Source of the DNA: an uncultured Gemmatimonadales bacterium
Lineage (GTDB): Bacteria; Gemmatimonadota; Gemmatimonadetes; Palauibacterales; Palauibacteraceae
Assembly (NCBI GenBank): GCA_947259585.1
Contig: CAMYMV010000018.1
Coordinates: forward strand, 39,371 to 103,370
Reading direction: 5' to 3'
Length of the DNA stretch: 64,000 nt
The notes below the pieces were generated by a model. That model saw only the letters and a program-made list of their open reading frames with translations. It did not search any database and was not told the origin of the DNA. The number at the start of each line of letters is the position of its first letter. Position 1 is the stretch's first letter. This document shows positions 33,293-43,303 of the stretch, piece after piece. The translations under genes were made by a program, and so were the position numbers.

Positions 33293-33787
33293 ATGAACCA
33301 GAAGGTGCAAGACGCGATCAACGAGCAGATAGCCGACGAGTTTTACGCATCCTACCTCTATCTCTCGATGATGACGTACTTCGAGGCGGAGAGCCTCGGT
33401 GGCTACGCCCAGTGGATGCGCATGCAGGCCGAAGAGGAGCACGCTCACGCCATGAAGCTCGTCGATTTCCTGATCGAGCGCGGTGGGCGCGTGCAGCTTC
33501 AGGCGATCGACAAACCGAAAGCCGAGTTCGATTCGCCGCTGGCCGTCATGCAGGCGGCCCTTGCACACGAGCAAAAGGTCACCGAGAGCATCAACAACCT
33601 GTACGAGTTGGCTGTCGCGGAGCGGGATTACCCCGCCCAGGTGATGCTCCAGTGGTTCGTTACCGAACAGGTGGAGGAAGAGGCCAGCGCCGGCGCGCTG
33701 GTTGATCAGCTGACCCTCGCCGGCGATTCGGGGAGCGCCCTGCTCATGCTCGACGCGAAGGTGGGGCAGCGGACGACCACTGCCTGA
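33293..33787 (+). CDS. ftnA: Ferritin
   Basis: 164 aa, normal for bacterial ferritin. Four-helix bundle with ferroxidase ligands visible: Glu in NEQIADEFYASYLYLSMMTY, Glu/His in YAQWMRMQAEEEHAHAMKLVDF, Glu in QAALAHEQKVTESINNLYEL and Gln/Glu in QWFVTEQVEEEASA. It oxidises and stores iron as a 24-mer in the cytoplasm. The ATG at 33293 follows GGAGAGGGT. A perfect AT-rich palindrome upstream suggests Fur-type control. The gene symbol reflects the family, not a proven orthologue. Confidence 0.93.
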   Translation: MNQKVQDAINEQIADEFYASYLYLSMMTYFEAESLGGYAQWMRMQAEEEHAHAMKLVDFLIERGGRVQLQAIDKPKAEFDSPLAVMQAALAHEQKVTESINNLYELAVAERDYPAQVMLQWFVTEQVEEEASAGALVDQLTLAGDSGSALLMLDAKVGQRTTTA

Positions 33788-33793
33788 GGTGTG

Positions 33794-33988
33794 ATGGTCG
33801 CGTTGGCTCTGTCCCAGGCGGCGAGCGAATACGTCGGCACGCTCCTGCGGGGCATTCCGGCGGCGCTCGGTGCCGGAGCCCGCATGGTATCGGATTTCGT
33901 GACCGATCACCCGGTGCTCGCACTCGGCAGCCTGCTCGCCGCGCTCATGCTGTGGGCGCTGTTTTCCGGAGGCGGCCGCCGCCGGTAG
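33794..33988 (+). CDS. Small single-pass membrane protein
   Basis: 64 aa from the ATG at 33794 (GTG at 33791 is an alternative), 6 nt behind ferritin and preceded by GAGG. A helix (LSQAASEYVGTLLRGIPAAL) is followed by a C-terminal transmembrane segment (LALGSLLAALMLWALF) and a GGGRRR tail. Probably cotranscribed with ferritin. Function unknown. Confidence 0.5.
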   Translation: MVALALSQAASEYVGTLLRGIPAALGAGARMVSDFVTDHPVLALGSLLAALMLWALFSGGGRRR

Positions 33989-34045
33989 GGATGGCCACGG
34001 CGAGGCCCCGCCGACCGGCGAGGCTCCCCGCGGATGAGGGCAGAT

Positions 34046-35365
34046 TCAGGCGGGTAGGCGGGCTCCCGCTCTGCAGGCCGCCACGTACTCCTCTTCGGCT
34101 TCGGCGCAGAGGGCGGCCCGCGTCTCGTTGTCGGCCACCAGCGTGGCGATCTCCTCGCCGAGTCCCCTGTAGCACATCGTCTTGTGGCCAGGGTCGTCGA
34201 CCACCCGGCAGAACTCGAGGCCGCTCTCCGCCTCTGACGTCCAGTCTACGAACGCCTTGACGACTCCTACGTAGCACCAGCCGCGATACGGCTCGCTGCC
34301 GGCTCGGCAGTGCCGTTCCGCCTCCTTGGGATCCTTGGTTCGAGCCGTTATGTCCCGCCCGAGACTCTGATGGCAGGTGGCGCGCATGGCCGGAGGTGCG
34401 ACATCGCAGCTTCGCGACGCGGCCGCGATATCGTTGCCGTTCAACCAGAGCATGACCGATGTCTGCATCAGGTAGCACTGATGCTGATAGCGGTCGTCCA
34501 TTACCGAGCACGGGTACAGCGGGTCGGTGGGATCGACCGCCTTCCAGCGCTTCTCGCCAGCCACCCCGCGATCTCCGCGGTGGTCGTGGCCGGCCGCCTC
34601 GTCCCCGTCTTCCGACGGCGCGTCCTCCTCGTCGCCGTCGGATGCCAGCATCATCGCTGGATGGTGTGGCATGGTGGCCGCCATGACGTTCTCCATGAAC
34701 GCCCCGCCATAGCAGGATTGTCGGTCCCAGTTGTCGCTGAGCAGATCACAAGCCTCGAGTGCCCGTGGCAGGTGATGGTCGAAATACATCGTCAACCCGT
34801 GGCCCATGCCGTGGATGCACTGGAAGAGGATCCACCGGCCCTCCTCGTCGTCCCGGTAGGGGTCGCAGAGGGCTCCGACGATCTCGACGTCGGCGCTCCC
34901 GCGCTCGTCGAAATAGGCCTGGATCACGCCGTGGTAGCATCCGGACGAGAAGCTCTCGGTACAGCTCGAGAAGGTTTCGGTGACATCCGGCGACATCTGG
35001 TACGCCTCGATTCCGATGTGATGGGCGTATACATGAGCGTCGCGAGAGACGTCGCCGTCGAGGAGGACCAGGTAATCCAGCGTGGTCATCGTGGGCCGCA
35101 CCCCGACTCTCCCCAGCTCGAGGGTGAGTCCGGCCTGGTAACAGTCGATCTTCTCCTGCCCCGTGAGGTCGCCGCACTCGGCGAGCAGAGCGCGCGCCTC
35201 CGGCGCCGAATCGGCCGGGATTCCGGAGTCCCCACCACCGAGAGCCGTCACGTCGAGTGTCGAAAGGAGCCGACCGCGGCCCACGACCGCGATCGTGACG
35301 ACCGCCAAGACGGTTAGGAAGACGGCGCCGGCCAGAATCCGAAAGTTCCGGGATGAAGGGGTCAT
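34046..35365 (-). CDS. Cys/His-rich membrane-anchored protein of unknown function
   Basis: 439 aa. N-terminal signal anchor (RILAGAVFLTVLAVVTIAVV). The extracytoplasmic part repeats a motif C-[YH]-x-G-x: CYHGVIQAYF, CIHGMGHGLTMYF, CYGGAFMEN, CHQSLGRDI, CYVGVVKAFV, CYRGLGEEI, each with another Cys 10-25 residues before it. A His/Asp/Glu-rich insertion (SDGDEEDAPSEDGDEAAGHD) and paired His (AHHIGIEAY, DHHLP) suggest metal binding. No family recognised with certainty. The frame runs on upstream to 36007 but there overlaps the oxidase gene, so the ATG at 35365 was chosen. It lies 8 nt after the oxidase stop and is probably cotranscribed with glpK and the oxidase. Confidence 0.7.
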   Translation of the reverse strand: MTPSSRNFRILAGAVFLTVLAVVTIAVVGRGRLLSTLDVTALGGGDSGIPADSAPEARALLAECGDLTGQEKIDCYQAGLTLELGRVGVRPTMTTLDYLVLLDGDVSRDAHVYAHHIGIEAYQMSPDVTETFSSCTESFSSGCYHGVIQAYFDERGSADVEIVGALCDPYRDDEEGRWILFQCIHGMGHGLTMYFDHHLPRALEACDLLSDNWDRQSCYGGAFMENVMAATMPHHPAMMLASDGDEEDAPSEDGDEAAGHDHRGDRGVAGEKRWKAVDPTDPLYPCSVMDDRYQHQCYLMQTSVMLWLNGNDIAAASRSCDVAPPAMRATCHQSLGRDITARTKDPKEAERHCRAGSEPYRGWCYVGVVKAFVDWTSEAESGLEFCRVVDDPGHKTMCYRGLGEEIATLVADNETRAALCAEAEEEYVAACRAGARLPA

Positions 35366-35373
35366 GCTCGAGA

Positions 35374-36456
35374 CTATACGTCGGCCAGGAGGCCGCGGTC
35401 CACCTCGTCGCAACTCCGGCAACCGCAGAGCCCCAAAGCGACATCGAGCTCCTTGCGGAGGATCTCCAGGACCTGTCCGACGCCCTCCTCGCCGTTCGCG
35501 GCCAGCCCCCACAGGATGGGCCGTCCCACCAGAACCGCCCTGGCGCCGAGGGCCAGAGCCTTCACGACGTCCGTTCCCCGCCGCACGCCGCCGTCGACCA
35601 GGACCGGAATGCGTCCATCGACCGCCTCCGCCGCCGCTGGAAGAGCATCGATCGTCGCGACGGACGTGTCCAGCTGTCGCCCGCCGTGGTTGGAGACGAT
35701 GATGCCCGCCGCGCCGTGCTCGACGGCGAGCCTGGCGTCTTCGGGGTGCACGATGCCCTTGATGACGACGGGAAGAGTGGAGACATCGGCCAGCCACGCC
35801 AGATCGCTCCAGTCGAGCGTCGGATCGAAGAGCGAGACTACGTAGTGCGCGAGGCCGGAGTCGGACTCTGACCGGTGGATCTCGTCGAGTCCGCTGGGCA
35901 TCAGGTTCGCCATCTGGAGGCCACTCGGCAGATGAAAGCGGTTCCGCACGTCCCGTTCCCGCGTCGGCCAAACCTGTGCATCCACGGTGAGGACGATCGC
36001 CGCGCATCCCGCCGCTTCGGCACGCTCGACGAGGCCGCGGGTGGCCTCTCGATCCCGGTAGACGTACAGCTGGAACCAGAGCGGCCCGTCCCCGGCGGCC
36101 GCGACCTCCTCGATGCTGCAGTTGGAGAGCGTGCTCAGCGTCATGATGGTCCCGGCCGCGGCCGTGGCCCTCGCCGTTGCGAGCTCGCCGTCGGGGTGGG
36201 CGAGCTGGTGAAATGCCGTCGGCGCCACGAGAACCGGCATGGAGATCCGGCTGCCGAGGACCTCCGTCGACAGGTCACGCTCGCTCACATCCCGCAGCAC
36301 CCGATGGTAGAGTCGAAGGCGGTCGTACGCCGCGTCGTTCTCCGTGAGGGTGATCTCGTCGAAGGAGCCGCCTCGATAGTAGTCGTACGCCATGGCAGAG
36401 AGCTTCTCGCGCGCCGCCGACTCGAAGTCACGGATGCTGATGAAGTCCATCATCAT
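35374..36456 (-). CDS. FMN-dependent alpha-hydroxy-acid oxidase/dehydrogenase
   Basis: 360 aa. (beta/alpha)8 flavoprotein with [14 protein letters not shown] at the N-terminus, [56 protein letters not shown], and the active-site box SNHGGRQLD with the catalytic His, then [31 protein letters not shown]. This is the glycolate/L-lactate oxidase family. The C-terminus is unusual: [20 protein letters not shown] has three close Cys. The start overlaps the glpK stop by 4 nt. The substrate cannot be told from sequence. Confidence 0.88.
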   Translation of the reverse strand: MMMDFISIRDFESAAREKLSAMAYDYYRGGSFDEITLTENDAAYDRLRLYHRVLRDVSERDLSTEVLGSRISMPVLVAPTAFHQLAHPDGELATARATAAAGTIMTLSTLSNCSIEEVAAAGDGPLWFQLYVYRDREATRGLVERAEAAGCAAIVLTVDAQVWPTRERDVRNRFHLPSGLQMANLMPSGLDEIHRSESDSGLAHYVVSLFDPTLDWSDLAWLADVSTLPVVIKGIVHPEDARLAVEHGAAGIIVSNHGGRQLDTSVATIDALPAAAEAVDGRIPVLVDGGVRRGTDVVKALALGARAVLVGRPILWGLAANGEEGVGQVLEILRKELDVALGLCGCRSCDEVDRGLLADV

Positions 36457-37961
36457 CGTCCCCTGCCTGGTGGTTCTTCGCTCAGGACCCTGGAGACCGC
36501 GCGCTTCCAGCCCGCGCAGAGAGCTTCCCGGCGCTCCTCCTCCATTCCGGGCTCGAACTGCCTTTCGCTCTGCCAGAGGGATTCGATCTCATCCAGGCAG
36601 CTGAAGAATCCCGCATCCAATCCGGCGAGGTAAGCGGCGCCCAGCGCGGTGGTCTCTGTCACCTTTGGCCGCTCCACGGGAAGCGCCAGAATGTCGGACA
36701 GGAACTGCATCGCCCAGTCGTTGGCCACGAGACCGCCGTCCACGCGCAGGCTGAGGAGGTCGGCACCCGAGTCGGCGGCCATCGCACCCATGAGGTCGCG
36801 CGTCTGATAGCTCACCGCCTCGAGCGCTGCGCGCGCGATGTGCGCGACGCCCGTACTGCGCGTGATCCCGAGGATGGCTCCTCTGGCGTCGGGGTCCCAG
36901 TAGGGCGCGCCCAAGCCGACGAATGCGGGGACGAGATAGACCCCGCCCGTGTCCTCGACGCCTGCCGCCAGGGCTTCGGTCTCGGCCGCTTCGTCGATGA
37001 CGCCGAGCCCGTCGCGCAGCCACTGAACGGCCGCCCCGCCGACGAAGATGCTTCCCTCCAGCGCGTAGGTCACGACACCGCCGAGGCGCCAGGCGACGGT
37101 GGTGAGGAGCCGGTTGCGGGACTCGATCGGTTCCGTCCCCGTGTTGAGAAGGGCGAACGTCCCGGTCCCGAAGGTGCTCTTGATCATCCCCGGAGTGAAG
37201 GCCGTCTGGCCGAAGGTAGCGGCTTGCTGATCTCCCGCGACGCCCCGGATCGGGATCGGCCTGCCGAAGAGCTCGGAGGAAGCCTCGCCGAACGAGCCCG
37301 AGCTGTCCCTCACTTCGGGCAGGATCGACTCCGGAACGCGGAAGAGGGCGAGCAGGTCCGCGTCCCACGCCTGCTCGTGGATATCGAACAGCAGCGTTCG
37401 CGAGGCGTTCGTCGCATCCGTGGCGTGCACGCCGCCGTCGGTGAGATTCCACAATAGCCACGTGTCGATCGTTCCCGCCGCGAGCTCGCCCCGCTCCGCC
37501 GCCGCGCGCGCGCCTTCGACGTGGTCGAGAATCCAGGCGAGCTTCGTCGCCGAGAAGTACGGGTCGAGGAGAAGCCCGGTCGTCCGCCGCACCCCGTCTT
37601 CGTGCCCCTCGTCTCTGAGCCGGCGACACTCACCGGCCGTCCGTCGATCCTGCCATACGATCGCGTTGTGGACCGGCCGTCCATCCGCGCGGCGCCAGAC
37701 GACCGACGTCTCCCGCTGGTTGGTGATCCCGATGGCTGCCACGTGCGACGGGTCCATTGCCGAGGCGGAGATCGCTTCGCGGCAGACCGCCAGCGTGTCC
37801 CGCCAGATGCGCTCGGCGTCGTGTTCGACCCACCCGGGATGGGGGAAGATCTGAGGAAGCTCGCGTTGGGCGCTTCCCAGCGGCTGCCCCGCCTCATCGA
37901 ACACGATCGCCCGCGAGGAAGTAGTGCCCTGATCGATCGCCAGGATGACGTGCGGGCTCAA
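36453..37961 (-). CDS. glpK: Glycerol kinase
   Basis: About 502 aa from a TTG at 37961 ([20 protein letters not shown]); an upstream GTG at 38069 adds a non-conserved leader. FGGY-kinase signatures: [99 protein letters not shown] and [12 protein letters not shown]. It phosphorylates glycerol to glycerol-3-phosphate. Usual length. Cotranscribed with the hydroxy-acid oxidase (ATGA overlap), which suggests a small carbon-oxidation operon. No glycerol transporter or glpD is seen. Confidence 0.93.
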   Translation of the reverse strand: MSPHVILAIDQGTTSSRAIVFDEAGQPLGSAQRELPQIFPHPGWVEHDAERIWRDTLAVCREAISASAMDPSHVAAIGITNQRETSVVWRRADGRPVHNAIVWQDRRTAGECRRLRDEGHEDGVRRTTGLLLDPYFSATKLAWILDHVEGARAAAERGELAAGTIDTWLLWNLTDGGVHATDATNASRTLLFDIHEQAWDADLLALFRVPESILPEVRDSSGSFGEASSELFGRPIPIRGVAGDQQAATFGQTAFTPGMIKSTFGTGTFALLNTGTEPIESRNRLLTTVAWRLGGVVTYALEGSIFVGGAAVQWLRDGLGVIDEAAETEALAAGVEDTGGVYLVPAFVGLGAPYWDPDARGAILGITRSTGVAHIARAALEAVSYQTRDLMGAMAADSGADLLSLRVDGGLVANDWAMQFLSDILALPVERPKVTETTALGAAYLAGLDAGFFSCLDEIESLWQSERQFEPGMEEERREALCAGWKRAVSRVLSEEPPGRGR

Positions 37962-38101
37962 GAGCGTGGGCGGCGATCGATGGCCGCCGATGGGTGATTG
38001 GCTATCTTGCTCCTCCGAATCGGATAGGTCCCGGGCAGAATAGACCGGATCGACCCGAGATTCCACCACTGTGGGGAGAGCGACGTGAGGCGGTATCCGC
38101 G

Positions 38102-39424
38102 ATGAGCGGCGGCAGCCCGACCCGAGCCTGGCTCCAGACCTTCGGGTGCAAGGCGAACCAGTACGACACCGAGCGCATGCGGCAGGAGCTGGAGCGCTCG
38201 GGCGCCGTGGCGGTGACCTCGGCGAGCCGCGCCGACGTGGCCGTCGTCAACACCTGCACGGTCACCGCCGAGGCCGACCGCGATGCCCGCCGAACCATCC
38301 GGAAGCTGGGCCGGGAGCACCCTGGACTCCGCATCGTCGTGGCCGGTTGCTCCGCCGCTCTTCGGGAGAGCGAATACTCCGCGATGGACGAGGTCTGGCG
38401 CGTGGTCCCCGGGCAGGATGCGGCCGCCGTGGCACGAGCCGCCGGTCCGCTGGGACCTGCGGCGCCGAACGGGCCCGGGCTCGTCGAGCTCCGAGGCTCG
38501 GATCGGTCTCTCCTGACCCGCTTTCGAAGGGGCACGCGGGCGTGGCTCAAGGTGCAGGATGGCTGCGATCGGCGGTGTTCCTTCTGCGCCACCCGCCTGG
38601 CACGCGGAACGAGCCGATCGCGCGATCCCGATGAGCTCGTCCGCGAAGCGGCGCTGCTGAGCCGGGGGCATCCCGAGATCGTCATCACCGGGATCCACAT
38701 CGGCCACTACGGGTCGGACCTGGCCGAGCCCGTGACGCTCTCGGGCCTCTGCCGCCGTCTGCTGGATGAGGTGCCGGACGTCAGGCTGCGGCTGGGATCG
38801 ATCGAAGCAACGGAGATCGACGATCCCCTCGTCGATCTGCTCGCCGGCTCGGGCGGCCGCCTCGTCCCCCACCTGCACCTGCCCATGCAGAGCGGGAGCG
38901 ACGCGGTGCTGAGGCGCATGCGGCGCTGGCATACACGGGAGGCGTATCGCTCCCGAATCCTGGAGATCGCCTCACGACTCCCCTACCTCGGTCTCGGAGC
39001 GGACATCATCACCGGCTTCCCCGGCGAGACGGATGCCGATCACGAGAGCTCCCGGCGTCTCGTCGAGGAGCTGCCCTACACCTACCTGCACGTCTTTCCG
39101 TTCTCGGCCCGGCCGGTCACGGCGGCGGGTGACCTGCCGAATCAGGTGCGTCGGCGGGTGAGGGCGATTCGAGCGCGTGACTTGAGAGAGATCGGGCTGG
39201 CCAAGGGGAGATCGTATCGAGCCTCACGCCTGGGCTCGACGGCTCACGTCGTCGTGGAGACGCTGGCGGTGCGAGGAACGGACGGGCGGGAGGCGACGGG
39301 GACGACCGAGGATTACCTGCGCGTCGAAATCCCGGCGGGAAACGGAGCGGCCGGCCAGCGGCCCGGCGTGGTGCTGAGCGGGCTCCTGACCGGCTACCCG
39401 GATCGCCTTCAGCTGCGCGCCTGA
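38102..39424 (+). CDS. mtaB: tRNA t6A37 methylthiotransferase (MtaB type)
   Basis: 440 aa. N-terminal UPF0004 domain with three Cys ([23 protein letters not shown]), then a radical SAM domain with [20 protein letters not shown] (CxxxCxxC), [45 protein letters not shown] and [14 protein letters not shown], and a short C-terminal TRAM-like part. This order and the [10 protein letters not shown] start fit MtaB, which converts t6A37 of tRNAs to ms2t6A. The start was chosen at the ATG 38102, since the frame upstream lacks the motif context. Divergent from glpK. Confidence 0.9.
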   Translation: MSGGSPTRAWLQTFGCKANQYDTERMRQELERSGAVAVTSASRADVAVVNTCTVTAEADRDARRTIRKLGREHPGLRIVVAGCSAALRESEYSAMDEVWRVVPGQDAAAVARAAGPLGPAAPNGPGLVELRGSDRSLLTRFRRGTRAWLKVQDGCDRRCSFCATRLARGTSRSRDPDELVREAALLSRGHPEIVITGIHIGHYGSDLAEPVTLSGLCRRLLDEVPDVRLRLGSIEATEIDDPLVDLLAGSGGRLVPHLHLPMQSGSDAVLRRMRRWHTREAYRSRILEIASRLPYLGLGADIITGFPGETDADHESSRRLVEELPYTYLHVFPFSARPVTAAGDLPNQVRRRVRAIRARDLREIGLAKGRSYRASRLGSTAHVVVETLAVRGTDGREATGTTEDYLRVEIPAGNGAAGQRPGVVLSGLLTGYPDRLQLRA

Positions 39425-39473
39425 AGGAGGACCGCTCTCGGGCCCGGCGCGCGGGATCCGAACTTAGGCGCCG

Positions 39474-40010
39474 CTAGCGAAGAACCTCGAACGGCACGGA
39501 CGCTCTCGTGTCGGCCCATTCCAGAAGGAGCGTCCCTTCGTCCGGGCCTCGCGGATAGAGCACGACCCGGAAACTCTCGACCGGTTCCTCCAGCTTCTCG
39601 ACCTCCATCTCGACGCGAGCGAGGTCCATGTCCGGGTGGTATTCCGTGCCCCACTGTCCGGTCTGCCGATTGACGATGAGCGTCCACTCGTCAGGGCCCG
39701 GAATCGTGTAGAGCGTGTAGTCGCCGGCGGGCACCTCGGCATCTCCGATTCGGAGGTTCGCCTCCGTCGAGAACGACGTGGCTTCGTTCGCCCCCGTGCG
39801 CCATACCTGCTTCCATGGAACGAGGCCGCCGAAAATCACGCGACCGCGCACCGAGGGGCTCGAAAACGCCACCTTGATCTGCCGGCCCGCCAGCTCGAGC
39901 TCGCTCGAATCGGGGGGGCTCAGGCGTTGCTGGGCCCCGAGGTCGGGTGCTGCCGCCAGGGCGATGATGAGGCCCAAACCGGCCGCCTGGCCAAAGCGCG
40001 CTGTCTTCAT
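39474..40010 (-). CDS. DUF2911 exported protein
   Basis: 178 aa. Signal peptide (MKTARFGQAAGLGLIIALAA, cleavage near LGAQ). Mature part with the DUF2911 pattern: KVAFSSPSVRGRVIFGGLVP, WKQVWRTGANEATSFSTEAN, VPAGDYTLYTIPG and WTLIVNRQTGQWGTEYH. Function of the family unknown. The ATG at 40010 follows GGAGACTC. Confidence 0.88.
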   Translation of the reverse strand: MKTARFGQAAGLGLIIALAAAPDLGAQQRLSPPDSSELELAGRQIKVAFSSPSVRGRVIFGGLVPWKQVWRTGANEATSFSTEANLRIGDAEVPAGDYTLYTIPGPDEWTLIVNRQTGQWGTEYHPDMDLARVEMEVEKLEEPVESFRVVLYPRGPDEGTLLLEWADTRASVPFEVLR

Positions 40011-40082
40011 CTTCGAGTCTCCTCGTTCACTGCACACCAACCTTCCTGAAGGAATCTAACCTCGTCGGCCGAGAAGAGCTGG

Positions 40083-40904
40083 CTAAGCGCCCTTCAGGGA
40101 GCCGCCTCCGTCCACGACGAAGATCGCGCCCGTGACCCAGTCGGCGGCCGGAGAGACGAGGTACGTCACCATGTTCCCGATGTCTTCGGGATCGCCCATT
40201 CTTCCGAGCGGGATGGCCCTCCTGGCGAACTCCTCCGTGGCGCGCTCGACGGCGAACAGATCGGGTGCCTCATCGTTGGGCGGCGTGAACGCCTTTCGCA
40301 CGCCCTCCGTCGGGATCGGTCCCGGTGCGACCGCGTTGACGGTGATCCCGTGCTCCGCCCATTCGAGCGCCAGCGTGCGGGTCAACGCATCAATGCCGGC
40401 CTTCGCCGCGCACGCGTGAGCCATCTGTGGCCACCCACGATAGTGCAGGGTCATCGATATCGAGACGATCCGACCGTAGCCGGCGTCACGCATGAGTGGA
40501 AACACCGCCTGGCTCGAGAAGAAGGTGCCGTACAGATCTGTCTCGACCACGGCACGCCACCCGTTCGGGGAGAGGCTCTCGGACGGAGCGTAAAAGTTTC
40601 CCGCCGCGTTGTTGACCAGTATGTCGACGGAGCCAAAGCCGTCGGCCGTCGCAAGCACGGCATTCCGGATGGAATCGGGCTCCCTCACGTTCGCTTCGAG
40701 TGGAAGCGTATCGATCCCCGCGCCGCGCAGCGTCTCCGCCGCAGACTCCAGTCGCTCCATGCTCCGGCTGGCGATCGCGACCCTGGCGCCGGCGGCGCCG
40801 AGACAGCCGGCGATTCCCAGCCCGATACCGGAGCCGCCTCCGGTCACCAGCGCGGTGCGGCCCTCCAGGATCCGCGGGGCGAAGACCCGACTCTTGTCAT
40901 TCAT
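40083..40904 (-). CDS. SDR oxidoreductase, 2,4-dienoyl-CoA reductase-like
   Basis: 273 aa. Rossmann start LVTGGGSGIGLGIAGCLGAA, NNAAGNFYAPSESLS, a Ser region VSISMTLHYRGWPQMAHACA, and AKAGIDALTRTLALEWAEHG, AVAPGPIPTEGVRKAF. The canonical YxxxK is absent (ACAAK), as in the DECR branch of SDRs where the classical Tyr is missing. It therefore probably reduces 2,4-dienoyl-CoA with NADPH during unsaturated fatty-acid oxidation. The C-terminus WVTGAIFVVDGGGSLKGA is typical. Confidence 0.85.
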   Translation of the reverse strand: MNDKSRVFAPRILEGRTALVTGGGSGIGLGIAGCLGAAGARVAIASRSMERLESAAETLRGAGIDTLPLEANVREPDSIRNAVLATADGFGSVDILVNNAAGNFYAPSESLSPNGWRAVVETDLYGTFFSSQAVFPLMRDAGYGRIVSISMTLHYRGWPQMAHACAAKAGIDALTRTLALEWAEHGITVNAVAPGPIPTEGVRKAFTPPNDEAPDLFAVERATEEFARRAIPLGRMGDPEDIGNMVTYLVSPAADWVTGAIFVVDGGGSLKGA

Positions 40905-40998
40905 CGAATGCTCCGGGCAAAAAAATCGGGGGCACCGGAATGCCCCCGATAGAGAGGAACGTTAGACGGCTCGTTGGCCTAACCGGCGGCAGGCAGGC

Positions 40999-41589
40999 TC
41001 ACGAGCTCGTGAAGCCCACCGCGCCGTCCGCCGAGACGGTGAAGTTGATCCACATGCCCGTGGCGGCGTGAGCCGGGATGTAGCAGATGAGCGTGTAGGC
41101 GCCGGCAGCGTCAGCCGTAAAGCTGATCGACTCCGATGCGCCCGGCTGGGTGGCTTCCTGCATCGACGTCGCATTGGCGCTGATCGCGCCCGCGAACACA
41201 GGCTCCGGATTCTGGAACGTGGCGGGGAAGTTGCCGGTCAAGGCATCCACGCCGATGCTGTGCGCGATGTTGGGGTCGTCGTTCCTGAAGTTGATGACGA
41301 CGTTGTAGCCGGCCGGAACCACGATCGTCCCGTTTCCGCGCGAGTAGCCGTTGAAGTTCCACCGGTTGTTCGAGTCGTCCTTCCCGGCGACGATCTCGAG
41401 GGTCACCGTCATGCCGGCCTCATCGACCGACATCCAGTCCGGCACGCTCAGGCTCGCGGCCGGGGCTTCGGTCGCGGCAGGCTGCTCGGTGGCCGGAGCC
41501 TCACCGCTTGCGGCGTCGTCTCCCCCGCCACAACCGACGGCGACGAGCCCGAAGGCGGCGACCAGGCTGGATGTAAAGAAGCGATTCAT
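40999..41589 (-). CDS. Sulfocyanin-like blue copper lipoprotein
   Basis: 196 aa. Lipobox AVGC (Cys20), Ala/Glu/Pro-rich linker, then a cupredoxin domain: NGYSRGNGTIVVPAGYNVVI, DPNIAHSIGVDAL (His ligand) and LICYIPAHAATGMWINFTV with the Cys-x4-His-x4-Met type-1 copper site. The FNGYSxGxxTIxVPaG pattern fits sulfocyanin. An electron carrier on the outer side of the membrane. Monocistronic. Confidence 0.88.
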   Translation of the reverse strand: MNRFFTSSLVAAFGLVAVGCGGGDDAASGEAPATEQPAATEAPAASLSVPDWMSVDEAGMTVTLEIVAGKDDSNNRWNFNGYSRGNGTIVVPAGYNVVINFRNDDPNIAHSIGVDALTGNFPATFQNPEPVFAGAISANATSMQEATQPGASESISFTADAAGAYTLICYIPAHAATGMWINFTVSADGAVGFTSS

Positions 41590-42082
41590 GTGTTTCCATT
41601 CCTGTGAGTGGGGTCCATAAAACGAAACGCCGCGGTTAGCCGCAGCGGGTACAATATACTGTCGCGCTCGGGCGGTGGTAAGCTCATCGTCGATCGGCGT
41701 CACGCAGGCCCGCCTCGAGGCTTTCGATTAGCGGAGTACACCGGATCGATCGGTTGGGTTTCGCCCCTGCAACCGCGTCCGCGCTCGCGTGAGTACGATC
41801 CTTGCTGCCGTTGAACGCCTGAGCGGAAGCGGAACCTTCATGTAGGGTGCGGAGTTTTATCCCTGACCGCGGTGCTCCTCGCACCGCACCCCTGGAGCGC
41901 CGCAGGCCAGCGTTCCTTTCGATTCCCGCAGGCCGAGCAGGGCTCGGCTCACTGAGGCGGGAAGACCCTATCGAAGACGCTCCGAGCAGCTCCGCCGGCT
42001 CCATGGTCGGCGGCGGCCGCAGGGCCTGTTTCCATCGGAGCGGCGTTCTGCCAGAGATGGCGTACAACTCAGAGGAGAAGTG
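41590..42082. other. Intergenic region with possible rho leader
   Basis: About 490 bp between the divergent sulfocyanin and rho genes, with no convincing gene. Genes for Rho often have a long leader used for autoregulation, and the right 300 bp could serve that, but no clear hairpin or pyrimidine-rich tract stands out. GAGGAGAAG near 42072 is the ribosome-binding site. Confidence 0.4.
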
Positions 42083-43303
42083 GTGAGCGAAGCGAGTGAC
42101 AGGGCGAATACCCTAACGGCTCAGACGGGTCACCAGAACGATTCCGGCTTACAGCCCGATTCGGAGAGAGGCACCTACCTGGGTGTCCTCCAGGTGCTGG
42201 GCAACGGTGCCGGCTTCATACGAAACGCCAGAGCCGGCTACATGCCGAGCGACGACGACATCTACGTCAGCCAGAAGATCGTCGGCCGTTGGCGTCTCCG
42301 AAGCGGGGATGAGATCGTCGGGATCGCGGGCAAGGCGCCCGGCAACGGCAAGAGCCCGCCTCTTCGAAAGCTCTTCGCGGTCAACGGTCACCCGCCCGAC
42401 CAGCTCGGGCATCGGCGACAGTTTCAAAGGCTGAGCGCCCAACACCCCGACGAACAGCTCATCCTCGAGTGCGGCCTCACCCGACGCGGACGCACGGACT
42501 ACACCAACCGGGTCATCGACCTCTTCTGTCCGCTCGGAAAGGGCCAGCGAGCATTGATCGTGGCGCCGGCGAAGGCCGGTAAGACCATGGTGCTCCAGGC
42601 CATCGCCGAGGGCATCGTCACCAACCACCCGAACGCCACCCTGTTCATCCTTCTCGTCGACGAGCGTCCCGAGGAGGTGACCGAGATGGAGGCGTGCGGG
42701 TTCGGTGAGGTCATCTCCTCGAGCTTCGACCACCCCGCCCAGCGCCACGTTGCGGTCGCCGAGTCGACCCTGGAGCGGGCGCGCCGTCGCGCGGAGATGG
42801 GTGAAGACGTGGTTCTCGTCCTGGACTCGATCACGCGGCTCGCTCGCGGCTACAACTCGGTCGAAGAAGGGACGGGAAGAACACTGTCGGGCGGGCTGGA
42901 CGCCGGCTCTTTGGACAAGCCGAAGCGCTTCCTGGGCAGCGCCCGCAAGATCTCTCCCGATCAGGGCGGTGGCTCGCTCACGATCATCGCCACGGCGCTG
43001 GTCGACACGGGCTCGAGAATGGACCAGGTGATCTTCGAGGAGTTCAAGGGAACCGGCAACAGCGAGCTCTTGCTGAGTCGGGAGCTCGCCGATCGGCGGA
43101 TCTTCCCGGCGATCGATCTGACCGGTAGCGCGACGCGGCGGGAGGAACTGCTGCTGAGCGAGGACGCGCTCATGGTCTCACATGCGATGCGCCGGGAGCT
43201 GAACAACCTCAGCCCGGTCGACGCGATGTCGGAGCTCCTCGGCCTGATGCAGCGTCACGACTCGAACGAAGAGTTGATCGGGCGGGCCCTCTCGAAGCTC
43301 TAG
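42083..43303 (+). CDS. rho: Transcription termination factor Rho
   Basis: 406 aa from the GTG at 42083 (another GTG at 42080), close behind GAGGAG. N-terminal RNA-binding part with GVLQVLGNGAGFIRNARAGY, DDDIYVSQKIVGRWRLRSGD, then the RecA-like ATPase: Walker A VAPAKAGKTM, VDERPEEVTEM, Walker B VVLVLDSITRLARGYNSVE, the Q-loop LDAGSLDKPKRFLGSARKI, the R-loop EEFKGTGNSEL and DRRIFPAIDL. A hexameric RNA translocase that ends transcription. Slightly short at the N-terminus. It shares the tetranucleotide CTAG with the convergent methyltransferase stop. Confidence 0.96.
   Translation: MSEASDRANTLTAQTGHQNDSGLQPDSERGTYLGVLQVLGNGAGFIRNARAGYMPSDDDIYVSQKIVGRWRLRSGDEIVGIAGKAPGNGKSPPLRKLFAVNGHPPDQLGHRRQFQRLSAQHPDEQLILECGLTRRGRTDYTNRVIDLFCPLGKGQRALIVAPAKAGKTMVLQAIAEGIVTNHPNATLFILLVDERPEEVTEMEACGFGEVISSSFDHPAQRHVAVAESTLERARRRAEMGEDVVLVLDSITRLARGYNSVEEGTGRTLSGGLDAGSLDKPKRFLGSARKISPDQGGGSLTIIATALVDTGSRMDQVIFEEFKGTGNSELLLSRELADRRIFPAIDLTGSATRREELLLSEDALMVSHAMRRELNNLSPVDAMSELLGLMQRHDSNEELIGRALSKL

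Noticed and set aside
34046..36007. 653-aa version of the Cys/His-rich protein
   Set aside because: The N-terminal 214 residues overlap the FMN oxidase gene in another frame and are low-complexity; the signal anchor begins at 35365.
40083..40904. SDR protein as inactive because it lacks YxxxK
   Set aside because: The missing Tyr is normal in the 2,4-dienoyl-CoA reductase branch, which the rest of the sequence fits.
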